Shown: positions 1-8,862, counted from the stretch's first letter. The stretch is DNA of 64,000 bases from Hyphomicrobiales bacterium (GCA_016710435.1 JADJVV010000001.1:558001-622000); one strand, 5' to 3'. The notes: generated by a model not told the origin, from the sequence alone. Numbers and translations are program-made.

Positions 1-120
1 GTGACACTGACACCGCATATTGCCGGTGCGTCAGTGAAGACAGTGCGCTATGCCGCAGGCCTCGCAGCCGAGGAAGTACGCCGCTATTTCGCCGGCGAGG
101 GGCCGCTGAACCGCTGCTGA
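1..120 (+). CDS. D-2-hydroxyacid dehydrogenase, C-terminal end (partial)
   Basis: Frame 1 is open from the first base to a TGA at 118-120 and gives about 39 residues. It contains LTPHIAGAS, the hallmark of the catalytic-histidine segment near the end of NAD-dependent D-2-hydroxyacid dehydrogenases, followed by the usual final helix (AAEEVRRYFAGE). The rest of the gene lies to the left of the window. It ends 10 bases before glpD on the same strand, so the two are probably co-transcribed. The substrate cannot be told from this fragment. Confidence 0.75.
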   Translation: MTLTPHIAGASVKTVRYAAGLAAEEVRRYFAGEGPLNRC

Positions 121-130
121 TGGAGTCATC

Positions 131-1609
131 ATGAAAGACCTGGGCAAAGTCGACCTTGTCGTGGTGGGTGGCGGCATCAATGGCGCAGGCATCGCCCGCG
201 ACGCCGCGGGCCGCGGTCTTTCGGTGCTTTTGTGTGAGAAGGGCGACCTCGCGGAAGGCACCTCGTCGCGCTCCGGCAAGCTGATCCACGGCGGTTTGCG
301 TTATCTTGAGTATTATGAATTCCGCTTGGTGCGCGAAGCGCTGATCGAGCGCGAGGTGCTGCTGCGCGCGGCCCCCCACATTGTCTGGCCCATGCGCTTC
401 GTGCTGCCCCATTCCCCCGAACAGCGCCCGGCCTGGCTCGTACGCCTCGGCCTTTTCCTCTACGACCACCTCGGGGGCCGCGAGCAATTGCCAGGCTGCC
501 GCCGCATCGACCTGCGGCGCGACCCTGAAGGCAAGGCCATCAAGGACGACTACACACTGGCTTTCGAATACTCGGACTGCTGGGTGGATGACGCGCGTCT
601 CGTGGTGTTGAACGCACTCGATGCCCAGGCCAAGGGCGCGCGGATTCTCACCCGCACCGCCGCAACAAAGGCCCGCCGCGTGAATGGCCTGTGGGAAGTG
701 GAACTCACAGGACGCGACGGCGAAACATTCAAGGTCACGGCCAAGGCCCTCGTCAATGCCGCCGGCCCCTGGGTGGAGAATGTCATCAACGGCGTCGTGG
801 GAGCCAATTCCGCCCGCCGTGTGCGTCTCGTCAAAGGCAGCCACATCATCGTGAAGAAGTTCTGGGAAGGGCAGAATGCCTATCTGTTCCAGAACCACGA
901 CAAGCGCGTGATTTTCGTCAATCCCTATGAAGGCAACAAGGCGCTGATCGGAACGACCGACATTCCCTACGAAGGCCGCGCCGAAGACGTGACTATCGGT
1001 GAAGACGAAATCGAATATCTGCTCAAGGCAGTGAACCGCTACAGCAAGGTGCAATTGAAGCGGAGCGATGTGGAAACATCGTTCTCCGGCGTGCGCCCGC
1101 TCTACGACGACAACGCAGCCAACCCCTCGGCCGTCACGCGCGACTATGTCTTCGATGTGGAAGGTGCGCCGCCGCTGCTTTCCGTCTTCGGCGGCAAGAT
1201 CACCACTTACCGCAAGCTTGCCGAACATGCCCTGCAGAAACTGAGACCCACATTTCCGGCCATGGGTGCCGACTGGACCTCCGGCGGAGCACTGCCCGGT
1301 GGCGGCCTGGGCGCGGGTGGATTTGCGGGCTACCTGAAGGACCTGACGGCCCGCCATCCCTGGCTGCCCGCTGCGGTGGCCCGCCACTATGTCCGCCTCT
1401 ACGGCACCCTGTCCGAAAAGATCATCGGCGATGCGACGGCCCTCAGCGGCCTCGGCCAGCATCTCGGCGACACGCTTTACACCGCAGAAGTCAACTACCT
1501 GCGCCGCCACGAATGGGCCGTGTCGGCGGAGGATATACTCTACCGCCGCACCAAGACCGGACTGCACATGACGGAGGCAGAACGGAAAGCCGTGGAAGCG
1601 CTGTTCTGA
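131..1609 (+). CDS. glpD: Glycerol-3-phosphate dehydrogenase (FAD-dependent)
   Basis: The 492-residue protein has the family's usual length. It would oxidise sn-glycerol-3-phosphate to dihydroxyacetone phosphate at the inner membrane and pass electrons to quinone. The N-terminal FAD-binding motif VVVGGGINGAG (residues about 10-20) is followed by TSSRSGKLIHGGLRYLE, typical of GlpD, and by the C-terminal DAO domain. The gene starts 10 bases after a 2-hydroxyacid dehydrogenase, which suggests a polyol or sugar catabolic operon extending to the left. A paralogous polyol-phosphate dehydrogenase such as EryB is a real alternative. It converges on the next gene with only 3 bases between the stop codons. 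Confidence 0.85.
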   Translation: MKDLGKVDLVVVGGGINGAGIARDAAGRGLSVLLCEKGDLAEGTSSRSGKLIHGGLRYLEYYEFRLVREALIEREVLLRAAPHIVWPMRFVLPHSPEQRPAWLVRLGLFLYDHLGGREQLPGCRRIDLRRDPEGKAIKDDYTLAFEYSDCWVDDARLVVLNALDAQAKGARILTRTAATKARRVNGLWEVELTGRDGETFKVTAKALVNAAGPWVENVINGVVGANSARRVRLVKGSHIIVKKFWEGQNAYLFQNHDKRVIFVNPYEGNKALIGTTDIPYEGRAEDVTIGEDEIEYLLKAVNRYSKVQLKRSDVETSFSGVRPLYDDNAANPSAVTRDYVFDVEGAPPLLSVFGGKITTYRKLAEHALQKLRPTFPAMGADWTSGGALPGGGLGAGGFAGYLKDLTARHPWLPAAVARHYVRLYGTLSEKIIGDATALSGLGQHLGDTLYTAEVNYLRRHEWAVSAEDILYRRTKTGLHMTEAERKAVEALF

Positions 1610-1612
1610 GGC

Positions 1613-2890
1613 CTAGAGGCTCCAATAGGTGACGCGCGGCGGCATCTTCCCCGGACCGAAGATCGACTTCACATCGGCAAATATGCCGCCGGGCGTCAGC
1701 ATGGCCATCATGCAGGGCAGCGCCTTGACGTAGCTGCTGTGACCGACGGCCAATACGACGGCGTCGAGATCGACAAATGACTCCAGGGGCGACAGCGAGA
1801 GACCGTATTCCTCCTGCGCCGCATGGGCATCCGCCATGGGGTCGTGGATGATGGGCGTGATTCCAAATTCCTTCAATTCCGCGATGATGTCCGGCACCTT
1901 CGAATTGCGCAGGTCTGGCACGTCTTCCTTGAAGGTGAGGCCGAGCACACCGACACGCGCGCCGCTCACAGGCTTCTTGGCCTGCACCAGAAGTTTGATC
2001 AGCTTTGCCGCAACAAAACGACCCATGTCATCGTTGAGTCGACGTCCCGCGAGGATGACCTGCGGGTGATAGCCCAGCGCCTCCGCGCAGGAGGTCAGGT
2101 AATAAGGATCAACGCCGATGCAGTGGCCGCCCACCAGACCCGGCGCAAACTTCAGGAAGTTCCATTTCGTCCCGGCGGCCTCAAGCACGTCTCTCGTGCG
2201 CACGCCCATCCGGTCCAGAATGATGGCGAGTTCATTCATCAGTGCGATGTTGATGTCGCGCTGCGTGTTCTCCAGGACCTTCGCCGCTTCGGCAACCTTG
2301 ATGGACGGCGCCACATGAAGGCCAGCCTTCACCACGGCACCATAGACAGCCTTCACCCGCTCCAGCGTCTCCGCACTGTCTGCAGAAACGATCTTGGTGA
2401 TGGTTTCAAGCCGGTGCTGCTTGTCGCCGGGGTTGATGCGCTCGGGTGAATATCCGAGGGCAAAGTCGCGTCCGCACACGAGGCCGGAATACTTCTCCAG
2501 CAGCGGGCCGCAGAAGTCCTCCGTCACGCCCGGATAGACGGTTGATTCGAAAACCACGACAGCGCCCTTGCGCAGCGCTGGCCCGACGAAAGAACAGGCC
2601 CCTTCCAGCGGGCTGAGATCGGGCCGCCGCTCCCGGTCGATGGGCGTCGGCACGGTGATGATGAAGAAAGTGGCGCCTGCCAGATCGTCGGGATTTCCGG
2701 AGACGCGCAGCCCGCAAGACTGCAATGTCCCCGTGTCAATCTCGCCCGTCCAGTCTTCGCCCTTCTGCAACGTGTCGATGCGGCGCTTCGAAATATCGAA
2801 CCCCACAGTCGCCGGGAAGGCCTTGGCGAGCGCCACGGCCACGGGAAGGCCCACATAGCCGAGGCCAATCACTGCGATTTTTTCAGACAT
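1613..2890 (-). CDS. wbpA: UDP-N-acetyl-hexosamine 6-dehydrogenase (WbpA/TviB type)
   Basis: A member of the UDP-glucose/GDP-mannose dehydrogenase family, about 425 residues. It oxidises C6 of a UDP-N-acetylhexosamine to the uronic acid with two NAD+. The Rossmann motif is IGLGYVGLP at the N terminus, and the catalytic cysteine lies in VGGHCIGVDPYY (Cys about 257). The start at 2890 is chosen because GAGGGG lies about 9 bases upstream; longer in-frame starts have no match to the family. It is the last gene of the leftward unit. Its UDP-GlcNAcA product would feed both the adjacent 4-epimerase (TviB/TviC pairing) and the WbpB-E-D-I genes at 11-16 kb. No second dehydrogenase is seen in the locus. 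Confidence 0.85.
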   Translation of the reverse strand: MSEKIAVIGLGYVGLPVAVALAKAFPATVGFDISKRRIDTLQKGEDWTGEIDTGTLQSCGLRVSGNPDDLAGATFFIITVPTPIDRERRPDLSPLEGACSFVGPALRKGAVVVFESTVYPGVTEDFCGPLLEKYSGLVCGRDFALGYSPERINPGDKQHRLETITKIVSADSAETLERVKAVYGAVVKAGLHVAPSIKVAEAAKVLENTQRDINIALMNELAIILDRMGVRTRDVLEAAGTKWNFLKFAPGLVGGHCIGVDPYYLTSCAEALGYHPQVILAGRRLNDDMGRFVAAKLIKLLVQAKKPVSGARVGVLGLTFKEDVPDLRNSKVPDIIAELKEFGITPIIHDPMADAHAAQEEYGLSLSPLESFVDLDAVVLAVGHSSYVKALPCMMAMLTPGGIFADVKSIFGPGKMPPRVTYWSL

Positions 2891-2915
2891 TCTCATCCCC
2901 CTCGTTCTTCCGTCC

Positions 2916-3926
2916 TCACGGCCGCGATTGCGCCACATACCATGGCATCGCCTTTTCAAGGCCCGCCTTCACATCGAACTGTGGGTCATAGCCCAGCATG
3001 TCGCGGGCCTTGGAAATGTCGGCCTGCGAGTGGCGGACATCGCCGGCGCGGAATTCGGCATGGACCGGATCGCGCCGGTAGTGAACCTGCAAGCGGGACA
3101 GTTCATCCCGCAGCATCATGAAAAGCTCGTTCAGCGTGGTGCGGTGCCCCACCGCAACATTGTACACTTCGCCCTGCGCCTCTTCGGGCGCCAGCGAGGC
3201 GAGGATGTTCGCCTGCACGGCATTATCAACGTAGCAGAAGTCCCGGCTGGTCTTGCCGTCACCGTTGATGGTGATGTCGTGGTCGGCAATCATGGCGGCG
3301 GTCCACTTCGGGATCACTGCCGCATAGGCTCCGTCCGGATCCTGGCGCGGACCGAAGACATTGAAGTATCGCAAACCCGTGGCGCGGAAGCCGAAGCTCC
3401 GCTTGTAGTTCCGCGCATAGATCTCGTTCACCAGCTTGCTCACCGCATAGGGAGACAGCGGTTCACCGATGCGATGCTCGATCTTGGGAAGGTTGGGCTC
3501 GTCACCATAGGTCGAACTCGACGCCGCATAGACGAAGCTTCGCGTCTTCTCCCGCCGTGCCGCATCCATGACATTGAGGAAGCCCCCGACGTTCACCTCG
3601 TTCGTGGTGATGGGATCGGCGAGCGACCGCGGCACCGAACCAAGCCCGGCCTGGTGCAGGACATGCGACACACCTTTCATCGCGGCTGTGCAGGTGTCAC
3701 GGTTCCTGATATCACCCTCGATGAATTCAAATCTTTCCGCCGCTTCCGCTCCGACGGCAACACGCACGGCTTCGATGTTCTTGCGGAAACCGGTGGCGAA
3801 ATTGTCCAGTGCTCGGACGCGCTGGCCGTCGCGCAGCAGCTTCTCCACGATGTTGGAGCCAATGAACCCCGCCACGCCGGTCACCAGCCAGAGGCCGCCG
3901 GTATACTGGTACTGTTTCACCGTCAT
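2916..3926 (-). CDS. UDP-N-acetylglucosamine(uronic acid) 4-epimerase (TviC/WbpP type)
   Basis: An extended short-chain dehydrogenase/reductase of about 336 residues. It shows the NAD motif TGVAGFIGSNIVEKL, the catalytic YAVSK motif, and the segments ATGLRYFNVFGPRQDP and SRDFCYVDN found in WbpP/TviC epimerases. It should interconvert gluco- and galacto-configured UDP-N-acetylhexosamines or their uronic acids. The start at 3926 follows a GGGGGA about 8 bases upstream. It lies 25 bases before the dehydrogenase, the same order as tviB/tviC-type pairs, so UDP-GalNAcA is a likely product. Whether the neutral or the acidic sugar is the real substrate cannot be read from the sequence. Confidence 0.8.
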   Translation of the reverse strand: MTVKQYQYTGGLWLVTGVAGFIGSNIVEKLLRDGQRVRALDNFATGFRKNIEAVRVAVGAEAAERFEFIEGDIRNRDTCTAAMKGVSHVLHQAGLGSVPRSLADPITTNEVNVGGFLNVMDAARREKTRSFVYAASSSTYGDEPNLPKIEHRIGEPLSPYAVSKLVNEIYARNYKRSFGFRATGLRYFNVFGPRQDPDGAYAAVIPKWTAAMIADHDITINGDGKTSRDFCYVDNAVQANILASLAPEEAQGEVYNVAVGHRTTLNELFMMLRDELSRLQVHYRRDPVHAEFRAGDVRHSQADISKARDMLGYDPQFDVKAGLEKAMPWYVAQSRP

Positions 3927-3949
3927 GGCGCGTTCCCCCGTGCCGTGCG

Positions 3950-5125
3950 TTAGCGTTGCGCCAGCCGCAGGACATCCTGCAACGCGCTGCACGTACGGCT
4001 GATCTCGGCTTCCGTCAATGTGGGGTGCACGAGGAACATGATGCTGGTCTCGCCCAACTTGCGGGCGATGGGCAGCCGCGTGGCCGGGCGGCTCGACGTG
4101 TTGTCGAAAGCCTTCTCCAGATAGATCTCCGAAGCCGACCCATGATAGACGGGAATGCCCCGTTCATTCAGTTCCGAGATCATGCGGTCCCGGCTCCAGC
4201 CATCCTTCAGCGCCTCCGACCTTGCAAAAATGTAGGCGCGGTAAAATCCGTGAGTGACATGGGCGGGAATCTCCGGAACGCGCACGGCCGAGAAATTCGC
4301 GGCGGCGTCGAAGATGGCGGATGCATTGCGTTGGCGCGCCGCATGCCACTGCGGCATGCGCTTGAGCTGGATGCGGCCAATGACAGCCTGCATTTCGAGC
4401 ATCCGCCAATTGGTGCCGATGGTTTCATGGACCAGCCGTGGGCCGGGCGGATGTTCGCGGTTGAACATGGCGTCCCAGTCCTTGCCGTGGTCCTTGTAGG
4501 ACCAGCCCCTGAGCCACCTCTCCTTGTTGGCCAGCGTGACCATGCCGCCTTCGCCGCCTGTGGTCATGATCTTGTCCTGGCAGAACGACCAGGCTGCCAT
4601 GTCGGATTGTGAGCCCACGGGTGTGCCGCGCCACGCCGCGCCGTGGGCCTGGGCGCAATCTTCCACAAGCAGAAGATTACGGGCCTTGGCGAGATCACGA
4701 AACCCGTCCATGTCGCAGGGCCAGCCCGCAAGGTGCACGAGACAGATCGCCTTCGTGCGCGGCGTGATCACGCGCGCCGCCGTCTCCGGCGTGATATTCT
4801 GCGTGTCAGGATCAACATCCGCAAAGATGGGCGTGGCGCCCGCCGTGGCGATCGACGATGCCGACGCCATGAACGTCCGTGGTGTGACGATGACTTCGTC
4901 TCCCGCCCCGATGCCAAGGACCTTCCAGCACAGGTCCAGCGCCAGCGTGCCGTTGGCAAGCGCAATCGCATGTGGCACCCCGCACCAGGCTGCAAACTCG
5001 GACTGGAACGACTTCACCTGATCGCCCGTCCACTGGTTCACGCGGTTCGACAGAAGCACCTGAGAGACAGCATCTGCCTCTTCCTGGGTGAAACTGGGCC
5101 ACGGGGAAAAACCGGTATTCAACAT
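3950..5125 (-). CDS. DegT/DnrJ/EryC1 aminotransferase (PglE-like)
   Basis: A 391-residue PLP-dependent nucleotide-sugar aminotransferase. The substrate and PLP signatures ANGTLALDL and VEDCAQAHGA are present, and the Schiff-base lysine is in SFCQDKIMTTGGEGG. It begins at 5125, directly after the TGA of the acetyltransferase gene (TGAATG junction), so the two are probably translationally coupled. Aminotransferase, PglD-type acetyltransferase and PglC-type transferase lie side by side, with a PglF-type dehydratase at 19.6-21.5 kb. This matches the set that makes UDP-N,N'-diacetylbacillosamine in Campylobacter. The precise sugar is inferred from context. A second member of the family (15229-16326) belongs to a different pathway. 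Confidence 0.8.
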   Translation of the reverse strand: MLNTGFSPWPSFTQEEADAVSQVLLSNRVNQWTGDQVKSFQSEFAAWCGVPHAIALANGTLALDLCWKVLGIGAGDEVIVTPRTFMASASSIATAGATPIFADVDPDTQNITPETAARVITPRTKAICLVHLAGWPCDMDGFRDLAKARNLLLVEDCAQAHGAAWRGTPVGSQSDMAAWSFCQDKIMTTGGEGGMVTLANKERWLRGWSYKDHGKDWDAMFNREHPPGPRLVHETIGTNWRMLEMQAVIGRIQLKRMPQWHAARQRNASAIFDAAANFSAVRVPEIPAHVTHGFYRAYIFARSEALKDGWSRDRMISELNERGIPVYHGSASEIYLEKAFDNTSSRPATRLPIARKLGETSIMFLVHPTLTEAEISRTCSALQDVLRLAQR

Positions 5126-5746
5126 TCAACGAACCTCTCTGGCGGGCACGCCAACCACACGCGCGCCATCCGGGACATGTGACACAACGGCAGCGCCCGC
5201 ACCAACCATGGCATTCGCACCGATCTGTATTCCCTCCCGCACCACCGCACCGATGCCGATCCACGTGCCTTCGCCCACCGACACACCGCCCGCGAGATGC
5301 ACACCGGGCGAAATGTGCACGCCATCGCCGATCCGGCAATCGTGGTCAACCGTGGCGCCCGTGTTCACAATCACGCCACGTCCCAGCACAGCCCCCGCAT
5401 TGATCGCGGCCTGCGGCATGACAACAGTCCCGGCCTCCAGCGTGGCGTGGCGCGAAACGAAGGCAGTGGGATGGATGAGGAGCGGAACAATGTGTCCCTG
5501 CGCTGATACCTGCTGCAAAAGATCCATCCGCTTGCCGCAATGACCGATGGCCACAAACACACGTGCTCCTCGGGGCAACGCTTCCATTCCGCGGCCCACC
5601 ACGGGCCAATGCAAGTTGGCGTCAACGCCGGGCCAGCGGTTGTCCAGAAAACGGACATCATCCCAACCGGTGGCTTCAGCGATTTCCGCGACCACGCGGC
5701 CATGCCCCCCCGCACCCAGGATGAACAGCGTCTGCGAAGGGGTCAT
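5126..5746 (-). CDS. PglD/NeuD-type sugar O- or N-acetyltransferase
   Basis: A 206-residue protein with the two-part architecture of the PglD/NeuD family. The N-terminal Rossmann-like part binds the nucleotide sugar (LFILGAGGHGRVVAEIA). The C-terminal left-handed beta-helix hexapeptide repeats (about residues 95-200) form the acetyl-CoA site, with the likely general-base histidine in GATVDHDCRIGDG. It overlaps the sugar transferase gene by 4 bases (ATGA) and abuts the aminotransferase. It probably acetylates the 4-amino group made by that aminotransferase. Sialic-acid-type O-acetylation (NeuD) is less likely, as no sialic acid genes are present. Confidence 0.8.
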   Translation of the reverse strand: MTPSQTLFILGAGGHGRVVAEIAEATGWDDVRFLDNRWPGVDANLHWPVVGRGMEALPRGARVFVAIGHCGKRMDLLQQVSAQGHIVPLLIHPTAFVSRHATLEAGTVVMPQAAINAGAVLGRGVIVNTGATVDHDCRIGDGVHISPGVHLAGGVSVGEGTWIGIGAVVREGIQIGANAMVGAGAAVVSHVPDGARVVGVPAREVR

Positions 5747-6348
5747 TCCACAACCTCGTTTCCGCCGGTGAAGGGCGGCATGGTGGCATGACCTTCATTG
5801 CTGATGCCCTTGCGCGACACAACCGCCATCAACGTCTTCCACAAAATCCTGAAATCCAGAGTCATGCTGCGATTGTCGACATACCACACATCGAGGGCGA
5901 ACTTCTCTTCCCAGGAAAGCGCGTTGCGGCCATTCACCTGCGCCCAACCTGTGATACCCGGGCGCACCTCATGGCGGCGGGCTTGCTGCGGCGAGTAGAG
6001 CGGCAGATATTCCATGAGCAGCGGTCGCGGCCCCACCAGACTCATGTCGCCCTTCAGCACATTCCACAGTTCCGGCAACTCGTCGAGGCTGGCGGCACGC
6101 ATGCGCATACCAAAGGGCGTGAGCCGCCGCGCGTCGGCCAGTGGTGCACCATCTGGGCCTGCGGCGTTCAGCATGGTGCGAAACTTGTACATGCGGAACG
6201 GCCGGCCCCGAAGCCCGGGCCTGACCTGCGAAAACAGGACGGGACGGCCAAGATTGTGGCGGACGAGAAGCGCAAGCACCAGCAGCAGCGGACTGAGCAG
6301 AACCAGCCCAGCGGCGGAAATGACAATGTCGAACAGCCGTTTCATCAT
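5743..6348 (-). CDS. Monotopic phosphoglycosyl transferase (PglC-like), initiates the polysaccharide
   Basis: A 201-residue bacterial sugar transferase of the small PglC class. One re-entrant membrane helix sits at the N terminus (IVISAAGLVLLSPLLLVLALL). It is followed by KFRTM, a region with LDELPELWNVLKGDMSLVGPRPL, and PGITGWAQVNGRN, all diagnostic of the family. It moves a sugar-1-phosphate from a UDP-sugar to undecaprenyl phosphate on the cytoplasmic face of the membrane and so sets the first sugar. It lacks the extra four-helix N-terminal domain of WbaP/ExoY-type enzymes. Both ends overlap neighbouring genes by 4 bases. The pairing with PglD/E-like genes suggests diacetylbacillosamine as the first sugar. 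Confidence 0.87.
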   Translation of the reverse strand: MMKRLFDIVISAAGLVLLSPLLLVLALLVRHNLGRPVLFSQVRPGLRGRPFRMYKFRTMLNAAGPDGAPLADARRLTPFGMRMRAASLDELPELWNVLKGDMSLVGPRPLLMEYLPLYSPQQARRHEVRPGITGWAQVNGRNALSWEEKFALDVWYVDNRSMTLDFRILWKTLMAVVSRKGISNEGHATMPPFTGGNEVVE

Positions 6349-7469
6349 GGCGCCGGAAGAATACCCGCCTTGCGCAGCGTATCCAAGGCCACCGCATCCG
6401 CATCGTATTTTTCTTCGGCGATCCGGCGGGATTGTTGGCCCATGGCCGAAACCCGCGCCGGCTCGCGCGCCAGCGCAATCATGGCCTGCGCCAGGGCCGT
6501 GGCGTCCCGCGGCGGCACCAGCAATCCGTTCACGCCATGCTCCACCGTTTCACGGCAGCCGGGGGCGTCGGTGGTGATGATGGCCCGCCCCATGGCCATG
6601 CCTTCCAGCACCGAGCGCGGCGTGCCTTCCCGGTAGGACGGCAGGACGACAACGGAGGCCTGGGCAATGGCCGGACGGACATCGGACAAGCGCCCGAGGA
6701 AATTGAGACCTTCTGCGCACCAGCCATCAAGCTCGTCGCGGGTGATGGAGTTGGGGGATTCATCAATCCAGCCGACCAGAGACGTGGTCGCGCCTGGAAC
6801 CTGCGCGCGCAGCTCCGCCGCGGCCTTGGCGTATTCGCGCACCCCCTTGTCCTTGAGCAGGCGTGCGATCATCAGGAAATGCGGGCGCTCCGGCAGGGGC
6901 GACACAGCGAACTGGCTGCAATCCACCCCCGATCCATTGACGAGATGAACAGGCGACGTCGCGGCGAGAAGGCCTTGCTCCCGGAACAAGGCTACGTCGT
7001 CCGGGTTCTGGAAGATGATGGACGTGGCCCGCGGCAGTGACAGGCCATAGAGAAACCGCGCGGCCAGGCGGGCAACCTTGCGCCGCGCTTCGCTACCGTC
7101 CGTGAAAGCGTAGCCGAGACCCGTGATCATCACCGACCGCGTCGGGACGCCGGCCAAACGGGCGGCGAGCAATCCGTAATTCACCGGCTTGGCCGTGTAG
7201 GCCAGAATGTACCGGGGCTTCTCGCGCTTGAAGAACCGGTACAGGGCGACAATGCCCAGCAGGTCCTTGAGGGGATTCATGCCGGTGCGGGCGAAGCGCA
7301 CAAGTTCGGCCCGGGCACCCAGCCCCGCGATGGCGCTTCGGCTGGAGGAGTCGAGATCAGGCGCAACGGCCGTGACCGAAAGCCCCTGCTGCACCATCCG
7401 CCGCACCAGCGGTGCGCGAAAATTGCTGACGGACTCTGCCAGCGAGGCAACAATCACGACAGAATTCAT
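6345..7469 (-). CDS. Family 4 glycosyltransferase (PglA-like)
   Basis: About 374 residues, GT-B fold, GT4 family. The N-terminal part resembles PglA/CapM-type enzymes (SLAESVSNFRAPLVRRM, YTAKPVNYGLLAARLAGVP). The C-terminal donor domain has PSYREGTPRSVLEGMA, an E-x7-E-like GT4 motif, and GLLVPPRDA. The ATG at 7469 is preferred over an upstream one at 7505 because it makes a 4-base ATGA overlap with the ligase gene. It lies upstream of the PglC-like gene in the same operon, so it may add the second sugar to the lipid-linked first sugar. Donor and linkage are unknown. Confidence 0.82.
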   Translation of the reverse strand: MNSVVIVASLAESVSNFRAPLVRRMVQQGLSVTAVAPDLDSSSRSAIAGLGARAELVRFARTGMNPLKDLLGIVALYRFFKREKPRYILAYTAKPVNYGLLAARLAGVPTRSVMITGLGYAFTDGSEARRKVARLAARFLYGLSLPRATSIIFQNPDDVALFREQGLLAATSPVHLVNGSGVDCSQFAVSPLPERPHFLMIARLLKDKGVREYAKAAAELRAQVPGATTSLVGWIDESPNSITRDELDGWCAEGLNFLGRLSDVRPAIAQASVVVLPSYREGTPRSVLEGMAMGRAIITTDAPGCRETVEHGVNGLLVPPRDATALAQAMIALAREPARVSAMGQQSRRIAEEKYDADAVALDTLRKAGILPAP

Positions 7470-8623
7470 CTCCGGCCACCAAGGTCTGAGTAACCGGTGA
7501 TCCATGGCTCCATGGCGGGAGTGCCGGACGGCACATCTCGTTGGCGCCGCACAGGCAAGGGGCGCGACTGCAGCACGTTCTTCCGTTCGATGATGAGCCG
7601 GCAGGCGATGGAAATCACGAAGAGAATCCAGAATTCACGCTTGCGCAGATGATACGTATACATCCACGAAACGCCCAACCCCACAAGGAAGGGCAGGAAG
7701 TAGGAAAGGAACCGCGCCTCGATGCTGGCCTTTCCGGCAGACTTCATGAGATGAAAAATCCACACAGCCATGAAAACCGCATAAAATCCGAAGCCGAAAA
7801 CGCCTGTGTTGGCAAGGACCGACAGGTAGGTGCTGTGGATCTCGTATTTCGTCGTGTATTGCCCGATGATGTTGCCAAGACCCGCGCCCAGCAGCGGATG
7901 CTCGTTCAGCGCCCGGAACGTCGCTGCGAGGTTGTCGCCGAAGAATCCTTCGCTGAAGTCCTCGATGGCATCCTCGCGGAACTTGTATTCAAAGCGCCAG
8001 CGCATCGATTCCACATGCTCGATGCTGTATTGGAAAAGATAGTAGAGCAGCGGGCCTGCGATCAGACAGAGGAAGATGAAGCCGACTGCGATCTTCCTGT
8101 CGCGCGCGGAGCCTACAAATGCCAAGCGCAAGGCGAAGAGGCCGATGCCGATGGTGAAGCCGATGAGAGCCGCCCGTTTGAAGGTGAACAGGAGGGCCGT
8201 GACCAGCAGCGCGATGGAAACAATGTTCAATGTGTTGCGCTTGATCAGTCCTGACATCAAAGCGGGAATTGCCACCGCAAGCGCCACGCCAAAATAAGCG
8301 CCCGCCTGCCCTGTGTTGCGGAAGGTCCCCGTGACGGCACCGCCAGGTTTGTCTACAAACAAATTGGGAAGGAAGAAGAACTGCACAAGTCCCGCGACGG
8401 CAAGTACCGCAGAACCGACGACAAAAAACCCGACCACATCTTGTATTGTGATTTGCGGATTGTTGAGGACGAGATTGAGAAGCGCCAGTGAGACCGGAGG
8501 CGACGGAGGGGGGGCCGGCCGGGGGGGTTGAAAGTGCCCCGGGGTCAGCGCGACCGCGAGGAAACACAGGAAGAAGAAATACTCGGCTGTGAATTGGACG
8601 CGGCGCAGCGTCACCAGACTCAT
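7466..8623 (-). CDS. O-antigen ligase / Wzy-type polymerase family membrane protein
   Basis: A 385-residue polytopic membrane protein with about ten hydrophobic segments. A large loop contains GLGNIIGQY and YEIHSTYLSVLANTGVFG, the region that marks the O-antigen ligase family. Its job is either polymerisation of repeat units (Wzy) or ligation to an acceptor; similarity alone does not separate these. It is short for the family. Residues about 33-45 form a proline-rich stretch encoded by two runs of seven G on the plus strand (8508-8514 and 8521-8527) around CCGGCC, where a normal protein would continue into its first loop. That spot may be frameshift-prone or phase-variable. It overlaps the small membrane peptide upstream by 4 bases. 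Confidence 0.75.
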   Translation of the reverse strand: MSLVTLRRVQFTAEYFFFLCFLAVALTPGHFQPPRPAPPPSPPVSLALLNLVLNNPQITIQDVVGFFVVGSAVLAVAGLVQFFFLPNLFVDKPGGAVTGTFRNTGQAGAYFGVALAVAIPALMSGLIKRNTLNIVSIALLVTALLFTFKRAALIGFTIGIGLFALRLAFVGSARDRKIAVGFIFLCLIAGPLLYYLFQYSIEHVESMRWRFEYKFREDAIEDFSEGFFGDNLAATFRALNEHPLLGAGLGNIIGQYTTKYEIHSTYLSVLANTGVFGFGFYAVFMAVWIFHLMKSAGKASIEARFLSYFLPFLVGLGVSWMYTYHLRKREFWILFVISIACRLIIERKNVLQSRPLPVRRQRDVPSGTPAMEPWITGYSDLGGRR

Positions 8624-8712
8624 CTCACACCATCCAGTCCTCGGAGGACCATGCCCGGGTAACCAGACAGCACGAAGTAGGCCAGCAGCAAAAGGGCAAG
8701 AAAGTATTTCAT
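8620..8712 (-). CDS. 30-residue predicted membrane peptide coupled to the ligase gene
   Basis: A short reading frame beginning MKYFLALLLLAYFVLSG, which is one transmembrane helix or an uncleaved signal, followed by about 13 mostly polar residues. Its TGA overlaps the ATG of the O-antigen ligase family gene (ATGA), the same junction style as the genuine overlaps elsewhere in this operon. A weak AGGG lies about 8 bases before the start. It would be the first gene of the leftward unit. No family is recognised. It may be a leader that couples translation of the ligase or a small partner of it. Confidence 0.5.
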   Translation of the reverse strand: MKYFLALLLLAYFVLSGYPGMVLRGLDGVR

Positions 8713-8862
8713 TTCGGGGCCCTGCGGGCGCTAAGTGATTTGCGGTAACTTATTGCAACTTTTTGTATTTTCTGCAATCCCGGCGACTGTAACTCGAGCA
8801 CAAGGCGGCATTGAAATGGGATGCCAGATCATGCCTTTGTGTGCCGCCGCGGAGAGAGGTTC
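8713..8862. promoter_or_regulatory. Divergent promoter region between the two polysaccharide units
   Basis: The 150 bases between the leftward unit (starting at 8712) and the rightward unit (starting at 8863) are clearly more AT-rich than the flanks, especially 8733-8780 (runs such as AACTTTTTGTATTTT). Both units must start here, as neither flank offers another gap. I could not fix -35/-10 boxes with confidence and see no EcfG-type site. Confidence 0.5.
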
